Assembly (NCBI GenBank): GCA_964494805.1
Contig: CAZBST010000014.1
Coordinates: 1-57,891, forward strand
Length of the DNA stretch: 57,891 nucleotides
DNA from: CAIYOL01 sp964494805
GTDB lineage: Bacteria > Planctomycetota > Phycisphaerae > Sedimentisphaerales > Anaerobacaceae
Reading direction: 5' to 3'
Positions 1-7,561 of this stretch are shown here, piece by piece. The notes beneath the pieces were generated by a model. That model searched no databases and was not told where the DNA came from. It saw only the letters and a program-made list of their open reading frames with translations. Position numbers and translations under genes: made by a program. Positions within the stretch are counted from its first letter, which is position 1. Each line of letters opens with the position of its first letter.

Positions 1-30
1 TAATTCTTCGCTCAAACCGTAAAAAGACAA

Positions 31-63
31 AGCTGCCCGATTGTTAATCGGGCAGCTTTTTTA
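31..63. terminator. Rho-independent terminator, probably bidirectional
   Basis: A perfect 12-bp stem (31-42 pairs with 46-57) closes a 3-nt loop and is followed by a T run. An A-rich stretch on the other side means it could also stop minus-strand transcripts. It separates whatever lies upstream of the window from the argH promoter. Confidence 0.85.
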
Positions 64-124
64 ATTTCAATTTTCTTTATTTCAGCCGTCCTTTTTTTGT
101 CAAGTATTGGTACCTACAGAAATG

Positions 125-153
125 TTGACATAAAGGTGGGCGGAACGTATAGT
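125..153 (+). promoter_or_regulatory. Sigma-70-type promoter of argH-thiL-tsaE
   Basis: TTGACA at 125-130 and TATAGT at 148-153 are separated by exactly 17 bp. The predicted transcript start near 160 leaves a leader of about 30 nt before the argH ATG. Confidence 0.75.
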
Positions 154-191
154 TAAGCCGTAAATAGTATTTATCTCGAGGCGAAAAAGTT

Positions 192-1583
192 ATGGAAAAC
201 GAAAAGAAGAAAAGCTGGGAGAAGCGGCTTGGGGGTGAGCCGGACGAAACCACCATCGACTTTGTAGAGTCGCTGTCAGTCGATAAGCGGCTTTACAAAT
301 ACGATATTGTCGGCTCGATTGCTCATTCGCAAATGCTGGCGGAACAAAAGCTGATTACCAAAGAGGAATTCAAACAGATTAAAGACGGGCTTGTCGAGAT
401 ATCGCAGGAAATCGAGCAAGGGCGATTCAAATTCGATAAGACATACGAAGATATTCATATGGCGATTGAGGCAGCACTGATAAAAAAAATCGGCGAAGCG
501 GGGAAGAAACTTCATACCGGCAGAAGCCGCAACGACCAGGTCGCTACCGATATTCGCCTGTGGATGCGAGACGAAATCGAAGTGCTGCAGGCGAAAGTAA
601 CGCTACTGCAAAAAGGGTTTGTTAAATCAGCAGGGAAATATGCGGAGGATGTGATGCCGGGCTATACGCACCTTCAGCGAGCGCAGCCGATTGTTATTGC
701 ATCGTATCTTTTAAGTTTTGTGGAGCAGTTAGAACGGGATTTTATTCGGCTGAAAAACTGCAGGGCGCTTTTAGATGTTTCGCCGTTAGGCAGCGGCGCG
801 CTGGCTGGGTCAACGCTGACGATAGACAGAAAAAGCACGGCGAAACAGTTAGGTTTTGCGGACGTCAGCTATAACAGTATCGATGCGGTCAGCGACAGAG
901 ACTTCTGCGCCGAATTTATTTTCGATTGCGCGCTTGTTGCGACGCACCTATCGCGAATGGCTGAGGACTGGATTATTTACTCGTCCGGGGAATTCGGTTT
1001 TGTTCAAATTGACGAGGCCTACTGCACATCGTCGAGTATGATGCCGCAAAAGCGCAATCCGGATGTTTTAGAATTAATTCGCGCAAAAACAGGAAGCGTT
1101 TATGGCTCACTGGTAGCTATGCTGACAATTTTGAAAGGCCAGCCATCGAGCTACAATCGTGATTTGCAGGAGGACAAGGTCCATATTTTCACTGCGAGCG
1201 ATACAGTCAGAGCTTTGTTAGATACGGCGTGCGCGGTTGTTTCGCATACGAAATTCGATACCAAGAAAATTTCGGCTGGATTAGACGAAGGATTTTTAGA
1301 CGCTACGGCTTTGGCTGAGTATCTGGTTGGAAAGGGCGTTGCTTTTCGTGAGGCGCATGGCATCGTCGGGTCATTAGTTGCTCAATGCGAAAAGCAAGAC
1401 AAGAAATTAGCTGAGGTTACCCTGGATGAATTCAAGCGGCACTGCGGCGCAATCGGGACAGACGTATATGAACATCTCGGCGCAAGCAGGGTTGTAAGTA
1501 AATATGTTACGGAAGGCGCAGCGGGGGTGAAACAGGTGAAAGAGCAAATTGCGTATTGGAATAAACGGCTGGGGGAGCGATGA
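192..1583 (+). CDS. argH: Argininosuccinate lyase
   Basis: This enzyme splits argininosuccinate into arginine and fumarate, the last step of arginine synthesis, in the cytoplasm as a homotetramer. The 463-residue length is normal. The fumarase/aspartase superfamily signature is present as SSSMMPQKRNPD around residue 280, and the N-terminal HTGRSRNDQV segment is the substrate-binding loop typical of ArgH. The ATG at 192 is preceded by a weak GAGG-like site. The stop overlaps the start of thiL by 4 bp (ATGA), so the two are translationally coupled. No other arginine genes are nearby. Confidence 0.95.
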   Translation: MENEKKKSWEKRLGGEPDETTIDFVESLSVDKRLYKYDIVGSIAHSQMLAEQKLITKEEFKQIKDGLVEISQEIEQGRFKFDKTYEDIHMAIEAALIKKIGEAGKKLHTGRSRNDQVATDIRLWMRDEIEVLQAKVTLLQKGFVKSAGKYAEDVMPGYTHLQRAQPIVIASYLLSFVEQLERDFIRLKNCRALLDVSPLGSGALAGSTLTIDRKSTAKQLGFADVSYNSIDAVSDRDFCAEFIFDCALVATHLSRMAEDWIIYSSGEFGFVQIDEAYCTSSSMMPQKRNPDVLELIRAKTGSVYGSLVAMLTILKGQPSSYNRDLQEDKVHIFTASDTVRALLDTACAVVSHTKFDTKKISAGLDEGFLDATALAEYLVGKGVAFREAHGIVGSLVAQCEKQDKKLAEVTLDEFKRHCGAIGTDVYEHLGASRVVSKYVTEGAAGVKQVKEQIAYWNKRLGER

Positions 1584-2497
1584 GTGGCAGGGAAGATGAG
1601 ATAACTGCGTGGTTCGCCGGGCAGAGTAAGCTTGCGGCGGCGGATTTTCCGATAGGGATTGGGGATGATATGGCCCAAATCCAATGGGGAGAGGAGTCGG
1701 TCCTTATTACAACAGATATGCTGCTGGACGGGGTACACTTCGAGCTGAAAAAAACGACTTTGAGGCAGGTGGGGTATAAAGCGATGGCGGTGAGCTTGAG
1801 CGATTGTGCGGCAATGGCGGCGATTCCTGTTGCGGCGGTTGTTGCTGTCGCACTGCCGAAGGGTTTCGGTGAGGAAGAATTAAAACAACTCCACAGCGGG
1901 ATTACCTTAGCGGGCGGGAAATTCAGCTGTGAGCTTATAGGTGGTGACATTACAAGGTGGAAAGGAGAAGAGCCGCTGGCGATAAACGTGGCGATGCTCA
2001 GCAGGCCGGGGGCGAGTAAGCCTATAAGGCGGTCTGGTGCAAAATACGGGGACGTAATTTGCGTTACAGGCGCATTGGGCGGGGCGGGCCTTAAAAAACA
2101 TCTGGAATTTGAGCCGAGAGTCAAAGAGGCGTTAGAAATAACCAAGAAGGCGGCAGTGAATTCGATGATTGATATAAGTGACGGGCTGAGCAGCGATTTG
2201 AACCGGATTTGCCAGCAGAGCGGAGTGGGGGCCATTATAGATGCGGAGCAGATTCCGATATCGGATGAAGCGAAAAAGAGCAAGGAGCCATTGAATTCCG
2301 CGCTGAATGACGGGGAAGATTTCGAACTGCTTTTCACACTTTCTGAAAGAGAATATCAGAAATTGCTGAAGCAATGGGGCGGGCCGACGGCGATTACGCA
2401 AATGGGGAAAATAACCGGCACAAAAAAGATGCAGATAAAAATGCCGGATGGACAGATTAGAGATTTGGAAGCCAAGGGGTACGACCATTTGAAATAA
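1580..2497 (+). CDS. thiL: Thiamine-monophosphate kinase
   Basis: ThiL phosphorylates thiamine monophosphate to the active cofactor thiamine diphosphate. The 305-residue protein has the AIR-synthase/PurM-like fold signature: GIGDDMA near residue 27 and TTDMLLDGVHF near residue 47, the acidic Mg-ATP binding segments, then AVSLSDCAAM and later MIDISDGLSSDL. It overlaps argH by 4 bp and ends 2 nt before tsaE, consistent with one operon. No other thiamine genes are in the window. Confidence 0.93.
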   Translation: MSGREDEITAWFAGQSKLAAADFPIGIGDDMAQIQWGEESVLITTDMLLDGVHFELKKTTLRQVGYKAMAVSLSDCAAMAAIPVAAVVAVALPKGFGEEELKQLHSGITLAGGKFSCELIGGDITRWKGEEPLAINVAMLSRPGASKPIRRSGAKYGDVICVTGALGGAGLKKHLEFEPRVKEALEITKKAAVNSMIDISDGLSSDLNRICQQSGVGAIIDAEQIPISDEAKKSKEPLNSALNDGEDFELLFTLSEREYQKLLKQWGGPTAITQMGKITGTKKMQIKMPDGQIRDLEAKGYDHLK

Positions 2498-2499
2498 TT

Positions 2500-2973
2500 A
2501 TGAATATGGATGTTGTTTCAAATTCGCCAGAGGAGACGATAGAGGTTGGTCGGAAGGTCGGCTCGCAATTAAAAGGGGGAGAGGTTATAGCTGTTTGCGG
2601 GATATTAGGCAGTGGCAAGACGCATTTTATCAAAGGGATTGCGGCCGGTGCAGGGGCGGTGGAGAGTAAAAAAGTCACCAGCCCGACGTTTGTTATAATC
2701 AATGAGTATAAATCCCGCCCTTCAGAAGGGCTGGATAAAGGCCAGTTGGATATCTACCATATAGATGCTTATCGGCTGGAATCTATTTCTGAGTTCGAGA
2801 TGTTAGGGTTCGATGATTACTGCGAGCCGGGGTCGGTAGTTTTGATTGAATGGGCTGATAAAATCGAATTGGCGCTGAAGAATATAGATTACATTCGGGT
2901 CGAGCTTTCTCACGCTGGGGAGAGCAAAAGAAGAATACAAGTCGAAAACGTGCCTGATTATATACGGTATTAA
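2500..2973 (+). CDS. tsaE: tRNA threonylcarbamoyladenosine biosynthesis ATPase TsaE
   Basis: TsaE is the small P-loop ATPase that works with TsaB and TsaD to put the t6A modification on ANN-decoding tRNAs. The 157-residue protein has a Walker A motif GILGSGKTHF near residues 35-44. The family segment SPTFVIINEY follows near residue 66, then the DAYRLES and LIEWADKI blocks. The start at 2500 directly follows thiL; an in-frame ATG at 2506 is also possible. It is the last gene of the operon. Confidence 0.92.
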   Translation: MNMDVVSNSPEETIEVGRKVGSQLKGGEVIAVCGILGSGKTHFIKGIAAGAGAVESKKVTSPTFVIINEYKSRPSEGLDKGQLDIYHIDAYRLESISEFEMLGFDDYCEPGSVVLIEWADKIELALKNIDYIRVELSHAGESKRRIQVENVPDYIRY

Positions 2974-3275
2974 CACGCCCTAAAATTTGGCATTGCAGCA
3001 TTTATTTTATATATTTTTCTTTAGACATAATTATAGAGTTTTGTATGCGGAAATCCAAAGTGTTTTCGGACGTGAAGTGGGAAGCTTTATTGTCCATTAA
3101 GAATCTGAATAAGATTTTAGAAGTATTTTAGAAGAGTTTTTTGACATTTCTTTATTTTGGAGGGGATTAACGACATTAAGAGAAGGGTAAGTAGAGTCAA
3201 GTGCTGCTTTGATTAAGACGATAGCTTGAATGAGGAAAAAAAGTGAAATTTCTATTTTTAGGAAAGGGATAAAAA
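2974..3275. other. AT-rich intergenic region before the pilin cluster
   Basis: About 300 bp without an ORF. It must hold the promoter of the pilin cluster. A TTGACA lies at 3141-3146, but the expected -10 region (around 3164-3170) is a poor match, so I do not assign a promoter. No -24/-12 sigma-54 element was found. The pilin ribosome-binding site AGGAAAGGG lies at the end of this stretch. Confidence 0.5.
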
Positions 3276-3728
3276 ATGAGAGCGAAAAGTGGTTTTACAT
3301 TAGTGGAAATTCTGATTGTCGTAGTCATCCTTGGTATCCTGGCAGCCATTGTGATTCCTCAGTTCACAGATGCGAGCGAGCAGGCCAAGGAGTCGAGTTT
3401 GGTTAGTGACCTCCAAACGATGCGTTCACAAATTGAACTGTATAAGGTTCAGCACAACGGCGCCTTGCCCGGCGAAGGTAGCGCCAGCATTGAAGCTGCT
3501 TTAACCGGTCTTACTGATATCGATGGCACTACGCAAGCGGCACCCGGTGACGGTGTTTATGGGCCTTATGTGCAGAAGCTTCCGCTGAATCCGTTCACCG
3601 ACGGCCGTGGTATAAACGGTGTGTGTGAAGCGGACGGCAGCGCTCAAGGCTGGACATTGAATGTGACAGCGACAGACCCTGAATACGGTTATTTCGCTGC
3701 CAGCGACGCGAACCACGATGACCTGTAA
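3276..3728 (+). CDS. Type II secretion GspG-like major pseudopilin
   Basis: A prepilin of 150 residues. The leader MRAKSG is followed by the N-methylation motif FTLVEILIVV, with the cleavage glycine at -1 and glutamate at +5. A 20-residue hydrophobic helix ends in IPQF, as in GspG/PulG. The soluble domain has the GspG-like pattern of a long helix (DLQTMRSQIELYKVQH), then P-L-NPF (KLPLNPFTDG) and a C-terminal Asp-rich tail. Such proteins form the periplasmic pseudopilus. A good Shine-Dalgarno precedes the ATG. It heads the secretion/pilus cluster and is followed at once by a terminator-like hairpin, so it is probably made in excess. Confidence 0.88.
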   Translation: MRAKSGFTLVEILIVVVILGILAAIVIPQFTDASEQAKESSLVSDLQTMRSQIELYKVQHNGALPGEGSASIEAALTGLTDIDGTTQAAPGDGVYGPYVQKLPLNPFTDGRGINGVCEADGSAQGWTLNVTATDPEYGYFAASDANHDDL

Positions 3729-3757
3729 CAGTCGAATTATTTAGGGATAGATAAACT

Positions 3758-3802
3758 GGCTGACCAGTCTTAGGCAACAGCCGAGAGCTGGTCAGCCTTT
3801 TT
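3758..3802 (+). terminator. Terminator or attenuator after the major pseudopilin
   Basis: A 10-bp stem GGCTGACCAG/CTGGTCAGCC (3758-3767 with 3788-3797) is followed by five T residues. It lies inside the pilin cluster, so it probably reduces readthrough into downstream genes. A closely similar hairpin follows the next pilin. Confidence 0.75.
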
Positions 3803-3820
3803 GAAGAATTATGGGGGGGT

Positions 3821-4231
3821 ATGAAGAAGATTCAACTTTCGTATGTCGAGGTAATGGTCGTGGCAATTGTTTTGGGTATAGCAGGAAAGATGATTGCTCC
3901 GCAGTTTACGCAAGCGAGTAATGACGAAGCAAAAATTTCTGAGCTGGTTGAAGGACTCGAAATGATGCGTGCTCAGATGGATTTATACCGGGCTCAACAC
4001 GAGGATATTCTTCCTCCTGTCGATTCATTCAAAAGTTTTGAAACAGCTATGACAACAACGGTTGGGCAGCACGGTCCGTATATTAAGCAGATACCGACAA
4101 ATCCGTTTAACGGTCTTAAAACGGTCCGCTTTGACGGGGAACCGGCCGGGGCCGGCAAAGCCGGCTGGCGGCTTGATACGAAGACCGGCTTGTTTCAGGC
4201 AGACAATGATGCTGCTTGTGCGGCTCTGTGA
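3821..4231 (+). CDS. GspG-like paralogue with a degenerate prepilin cleavage site
   Basis: A 136-residue paralogue of the pseudopilin just upstream. They share the VE..VV.I.LGI...I.PQFT.AS N-terminal helix, the EGLEMMRAQMDLYRAQHED helix and the GPYIKQIPTNPFNG segment. Where the upstream protein has G-F at the cleavage site, this one has Q-L (KKIQLSYVEV). The -1 glycine needed by prepilin peptidase is missing, though the +5 glutamate remains. It may stay membrane-anchored and unprocessed, or be a decaying duplicate; the intact frame favours a working protein. A G-rich ribosome-binding site precedes ATG 3821, and a terminator-like hairpin follows. Confidence 0.8.
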   Translation: MKKIQLSYVEVMVVAIVLGIAGKMIAPQFTQASNDEAKISELVEGLEMMRAQMDLYRAQHEDILPPVDSFKSFETAMTTTVGQHGPYIKQIPTNPFNGLKTVRFDGEPAGAGKAGWRLDTKTGLFQADNDAACAAL

Positions 4232-4273
4232 AGAGTCAAGAGACGACTGAGTAATCAACAAAAAAGAACAACC

Positions 4274-4318
4274 GGCTGACCGTGCTGAGGCGATTGCCTA
4301 CAGCGGGTCAGCCTTTTT
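4274..4318 (+). terminator. Terminator or attenuator after the second pilin
   Basis: Stem GGCTGACC/GGTCAGCC (4274-4281 with 4306-4313), extended by GCTG/CAGC, then five T residues. It shares its outer stem with the hairpin at 3758-3802, suggesting the gene and its terminator were duplicated together. Confidence 0.7.
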
Positions 4319-4346
4319 GATTTGTTATTTAAGTGATAATTGATTA

Positions 4347-4787
4347 ATGAAAAAACGAGGCTGTAAAAATCGAGAAGGGTTCACTTTGGCTGAGGCGATA
4401 ATGGCCACAGTTGTGCTGGGTATTGCCGCGGCAGGAGTGCTGCTTCCATTTACGAGCGGTATGTCGGTTCGGGCAGAGGGTGAGCATCGGACATTGGGGG
4501 CGAAATTAGCAAGTGATTTAATGGAGGAAATAGTTTCTGACCACTCTAATGGTATTGATATTGTAACTGTATACAATTACACCGAGTCACAAGGTCAGGT
4601 AAAAGACGCAAACGATGTAGTATTTACCGATTCGAGTTATGCCAAGTTCAGCAGAGCAGTAACCTGTGAGGATGCGTGGGTGCCGCAGGAAAGTGGGACG
4701 GGAGAAGCGAATTTTATTCTTGCGATGGTGCAAGTAGATTACGAGGGGAAGGAAATTGCGATTATAAATCGACTTATAAGTAAATAA
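4347..4787 (+). CDS. Minor pseudopilin, GspI/PilV-like
   Basis: A 146-residue prepilin with a basic leader ending in EG and the motif FTLAEAIMATVVLGIAAAG: cleavage glycine at -1, glutamate at +5. The A-E-A-[ILM]-x-A pattern and the downstream LASDLMEEI helix fit the GspI/PilV group, which forms the pseudopilus tip with J- and K-type proteins. It lies directly upstream of the J-like gene, the usual order. The ribosome-binding site is weak. The I versus V label rests on pattern and order only. Confidence 0.75.
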   Translation: MKKRGCKNREGFTLAEAIMATVVLGIAAAGVLLPFTSGMSVRAEGEHRTLGAKLASDLMEEIVSDHSNGIDIVTVYNYTESQGQVKDANDVVFTDSSYAKFSRAVTCEDAWVPQESGTGEANFILAMVQVDYEGKEIAIINRLISK

Positions 4788-4804
4788 CGCATTAGGAAAA
4801 CAGG

Positions 4805-5362
4805 ATGCGGTATACAAGATACAAAGAGGGATTTACGTTTGTCGAGCTGCTGGTGGCACTGATAGTTGCCAGTATAATCTTTACTGCGGTGGCTACTTTG
4901 GCTTATACCCTCGGGGCGGTGAATGACGCTGCAAGCGATACGGCTGAGAAGCAGGCACAGGTGCGCTATGCGACGCTGAGGATTTCGGAGCTGATTCGCC
5001 ACTGCAAACTTATATGCGGCGCTACGGGCGATGACATTACTGTCTGGAGAGCAGACGATGACGGCGATAACGAAGTTGATAGTGATGAACAGGTTTATGT
5101 AGAAGCCGGGGGAAGCCGGGACTATATACAGCTTCGCGGAGCCAGTAACGATCCGGTGGTGCTGATTCCCCAGTGCAGCAATGTACAATTTCAATTCGAT
5201 GAGCCGGCGTTGCCGGTGATGAAGAGAAAATTTGTGAGCATTTCATTTGACGTTGTTGAAAACGGAATTACCCACCAGTACCAGATAAATGCTGCGCTTC
5301 GCGGCTGGGCAGGAAATCTGCTGAACGCGGCGGGCGATGCTATTGTAAGCGATGACGATTAG
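4805..5362 (+). CDS. Minor pseudopilin, GspJ/PilW-like
   Basis: A 185-residue prepilin. Leader MRYTRYKEG is followed by FTFVELLVALIVASIIFTA, with glycine at -1 and glutamate at +5. The next helix (VRYATLRISELIRHCK) and the DDITVWRADDDGD segment resemble GspJ/PilW proteins. It is 17 nt after the I-like gene and 39 nt before a PilX/K-like gene, so the three probably form the tip complex. Confidence 0.78.
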   Translation: MRYTRYKEGFTFVELLVALIVASIIFTAVATLAYTLGAVNDAASDTAEKQAQVRYATLRISELIRHCKLICGATGDDITVWRADDDGDNEVDSDEQVYVEAGGSRDYIQLRGASNDPVVLIPQCSNVQFQFDEPALPVMKRKFVSISFDVVENGITHQYQINAALRGWAGNLLNAAGDAIVSDDD

Positions 5363-5401
5363 TAATCGGTATTAAAAAAGCAAGGATTAGGCACAAAGAA
5401 A

Positions 5402-6472
5402 GTGAAAAGCAAGAAGGTAAAAGCGGAAAGAAAAGGGTCAGCACTGCTTGTAGTGCTGCTTATCGTTATGGCAATAACGATTTTATCGCTTGGTTTTTTG
5501 TCGCGAAGCGATGTGGAACTAGCCTGCGGGGAGAATATGATACTTCGAACTCAAATGGATTATCTGGTTGAATCGGGACTGGAACACGCCAGAGGATTGA
5601 TACTTAATGACAGTAACTATTTGGGTAATTGGGCAATTACCGGGCAGCAGTTAGTCGACAGCAGCGGAGATTTCTACGATGTGGATGTGGTTAAAGATGC
5701 AAATGGGGAATGTAATTATCAAATAAGTTGTGATGCGTATAGAGAAACGAACGGCGAAAGAGTCGGCTGCAGTAGTTTAGAGGCAGAATTGCGGCTTGAC
5801 CCATGTATAGCATTATGGATACAAGGGAGCACAATTATCTTACCCGGTTTTACAATCAACGGTGACGTTTATTGTAGCGGCGGATTAGCAAACAGCGGTA
5901 TAATCGATGGCGATGTGTTTGCAAATAGTTTAAGCGGAGGCGGAAGCGTAACAGGGCAACAAAAAACAACAGGGGATTTATCGCTGACCTGGCCACAAAT
6001 TGCGGTGGGGAACTATTCTCCTGACCAAACAATAGAAGACAGTAATCTTAGCAGCGTCTCTTATACGGGGATAGTGTATTGTCCTAATGATATTGAACTA
6101 TTAAGCGGTGTGAACATTGAGGGTATGCTTATTGTTGACGGCAACCTGACAATAACAGGAAGCGGAAATGTCATCACGGCAGGGGAAGATTTGCCTGCGA
6201 TGCTGGTAACCGGCAATTTGACAATATCAACCGGCGGCGGTTTAGACGTTTATGGACTTGTTGTTGTTAACGGAAGAGCACAAATTTACGGCGACACCGA
6301 CACCGACATAACCGGTGGATTATTTGTCGGAAACAGGATTACAGACAGCGGTGGTAATATGACCATAACTGCTGCGCCGTCAAAAGCGGCAATTACGCAC
6401 TGGCCAAGTGGCAATCCTGCAAGATGGAGTCCTGCAGTCGGTGCATTTTTCAAAAGTATCGAAAGAAAATAG
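5402..6472 (+). CDS. PilX/GspK-like minor pilin with a polymer-forming C-terminal domain
   Basis: A 356-residue protein starting at GTG. The N-terminus (KGSALLVVLLIVMAITILSLGF) is the PilX/GspK variant of the pilin helix, preceded by a basic leader. The glutamate of the LACGENM segment and the helix DYLVESGLEHARGLIL fit PilX_N-type proteins. From about residue 150 to 330 it has short Gly/Asn-rich beta repeats (INGDVYCSGGL, IDGDVFANSL, MLIVDGNLTITGSG, MLVTGNLTIS, DVYGLVVVNG). These look like a bactofilin/polymer-forming right-handed beta-helix. It may place a rigid beta-solenoid at the pseudopilus tip. Confidence 0.7.
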   Translation: MKSKKVKAERKGSALLVVLLIVMAITILSLGFLSRSDVELACGENMILRTQMDYLVESGLEHARGLILNDSNYLGNWAITGQQLVDSSGDFYDVDVVKDANGECNYQISCDAYRETNGERVGCSSLEAELRLDPCIALWIQGSTIILPGFTINGDVYCSGGLANSGIIDGDVFANSLSGGGSVTGQQKTTGDLSLTWPQIAVGNYSPDQTIEDSNLSSVSYTGIVYCPNDIELLSGVNIEGMLIVDGNLTITGSGNVITAGEDLPAMLVTGNLTISTGGGLDVYGLVVVNGRAQIYGDTDTDITGGLFVGNRITDSGGNMTITAAPSKAAITHWPSGNPARWSPAVGAFFKSIERK

Positions 6473-6998
6473 GGACAACTTATAGGACCTTACGGAAAAG
6501 GCCAAATGAGGAGACGCTTATCGGCCTTTATCCATAATAAAAAGAAAATTTCAAAGTAAGTTCATCACATTAGTTACATTTCCAAATCACCACAAGACAT
6601 CGAAACAACTCGATTATTCCAACCACACCGTTTAACGATTGTATCAACTTTGCTGACCTTGCCACTGGAGGGGTGAGATTTGACGCTGATATACCGCCTC
6701 CGGCGCAGGCGGAAAAAGCAAGGAGGATAGACAAATCAAAGGCTTAGGGGCGGTTTGGGTAACGTCAGGAAAATAAGTGGTTTAAGAGTCGTTTCCACCG
6801 GTTCCGAGGGAGTAAAGACATATCCCAAAGAGGACGAAAAAAGGACAGTCGCCAATGCTGTAAAGCTATGGCGACAGAGCGAGGTAAGGGTTCATAATGT
6901 ACCAAAACAAAGAGAAAAAGACGGCGAATTTGCGACACCGGCTTCGGAGGATTCGTTGCTGTTGCAGTCAAGAATGCAGATGCGATTTACGAGCCCCC
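6473..6998. other. Long intergenic gap inside the pilin cluster
   Basis: About 525 bp with no convincing gene. A hairpin AAAGGCC (6497-6503)/GGCCTTT (6523-6529) could terminate transcription of the preceding gene. A GC-rich hairpin CCGCCT/AGGCGG lies near 6703-6721. Reading frames through 6755-6998 stay open but show no recognisable protein and have unusual composition. The region may hold a promoter for the H-like pilin and pilMNOP genes; I could not assign one. Confidence 0.45.
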
Positions 6999-7031
6999 AT
7001 GTCTTCTGTAGAAGACAGGAACGGAGGGTTT
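6992..7031 (+). repeat. Palindromic element, copy A, overlapping a pilin start
   Basis: AGCCCCC, then an inner hairpin TGTCTTC-TGTA-GAAGACA (7000-7017), a GGAA linker and GGAGGGTTT. It matches copy B (50110-50150) along its whole length and copy C (12877-12913) in the opposite orientation. The ATG used by the H-like pilin lies inside the element. Confidence 0.75.
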
Positions 7032-7508
7032 ACTTTTGCAGAGGTTTTGCTTGTGGTGTTAATAATCGCAATAGCAGCAATGATTGCCGTACCAATGATA
7101 GGCTCTATGGACAGTGTGCAGATTCGGTCTGCGGCAAATATGATTGCAGCAGACCTGGAATACGCCAAAAGTATGGCAATCAGCAGGCAGGAAAATTATT
7201 CGGTGGTCTTTAACACGGCTAATAATTATTACGAAGTCCACGACCCGAACGGAATAATTAAACATCCTGTCAAGAAGGGATTTGATTACAAGGTGGACTT
7301 CAGCAATGATTCGAGATTAGATAAAGTTGTTATCGACGATGCTTATTTTGATTCCAGTAATACGATTACATTTGATTCTCTTGGCAGTCCTTACAGCGGA
7401 AGCGGAATTTCGAATCCATTAAACAGCGGGACAGTCAGTATCAAGGCGGGGGACTTTACCATGACCGTAAATGTAGAACCTGTTACAGGGTTTATCTCGA
7501 TTGAGTAA
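6999..7508 (+). CDS. GspH/FimT-like pseudopilin
   Basis: A pseudopilin of about 169 residues when started at ATG 6999 (MSSVEDRNGG). The N-methylation motif FTFAEVLLVVLIIAIAAMIAV follows, with glycine at -1 and glutamate at +5. Downstream, RSAANMIAADLEYAKSMAIS is the H/FimT helix and the rest is beta-rich. The frame is open back to 6897, but that adds an Arg/Cys-rich stretch unlike a prepilin leader. No Shine-Dalgarno precedes 6999. The first codons, including the GGF around the cleavage site, lie inside the palindromic element 6992-7031. It precedes the pilM operon by 53 nt. Confidence 0.75.
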   Translation: MSSVEDRNGGFTFAEVLLVVLIIAIAAMIAVPMIGSMDSVQIRSAANMIAADLEYAKSMAISRQENYSVVFNTANNYYEVHDPNGIIKHPVKKGFDYKVDFSNDSRLDKVVIDDAYFDSSNTITFDSLGSPYSGSGISNPLNSGTVSIKAGDFTMTVNVEPVTGFISIE

Positions 7509-7561
7509 TGCTACTTCGCAGAGTAGCTTGCTACGTAGCACAAGTAAGAAGGGAATCATAA

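Noticed and set aside
1507..2337. 276-residue minus-strand frame over argH and thiL
   Set aside because: Shadow of two clear housekeeping genes; composition is Ser/Pro-rich as expected for an antisense frame.
2974..3275. Sigma-54 promoter for the pilin cluster, given the NtrC-like gene
   Set aside because: TTGGCATTGCAGC near 2993 has the -24 GG, but no GC at the required -12 spacing.
6640..6998. c-di-GMP riboswitch before the H-like pilin
   Set aside because: The gap and the HD-GYP gene invited this, but none of the conserved GEMM motif blocks could be found.
6755..7213. 152-residue frame overlapping the H-like pilin
   Set aside because: It overlaps a well-supported pilin in another frame, has Arg/Cys/Asn-rich composition and shows no recognisable domain.
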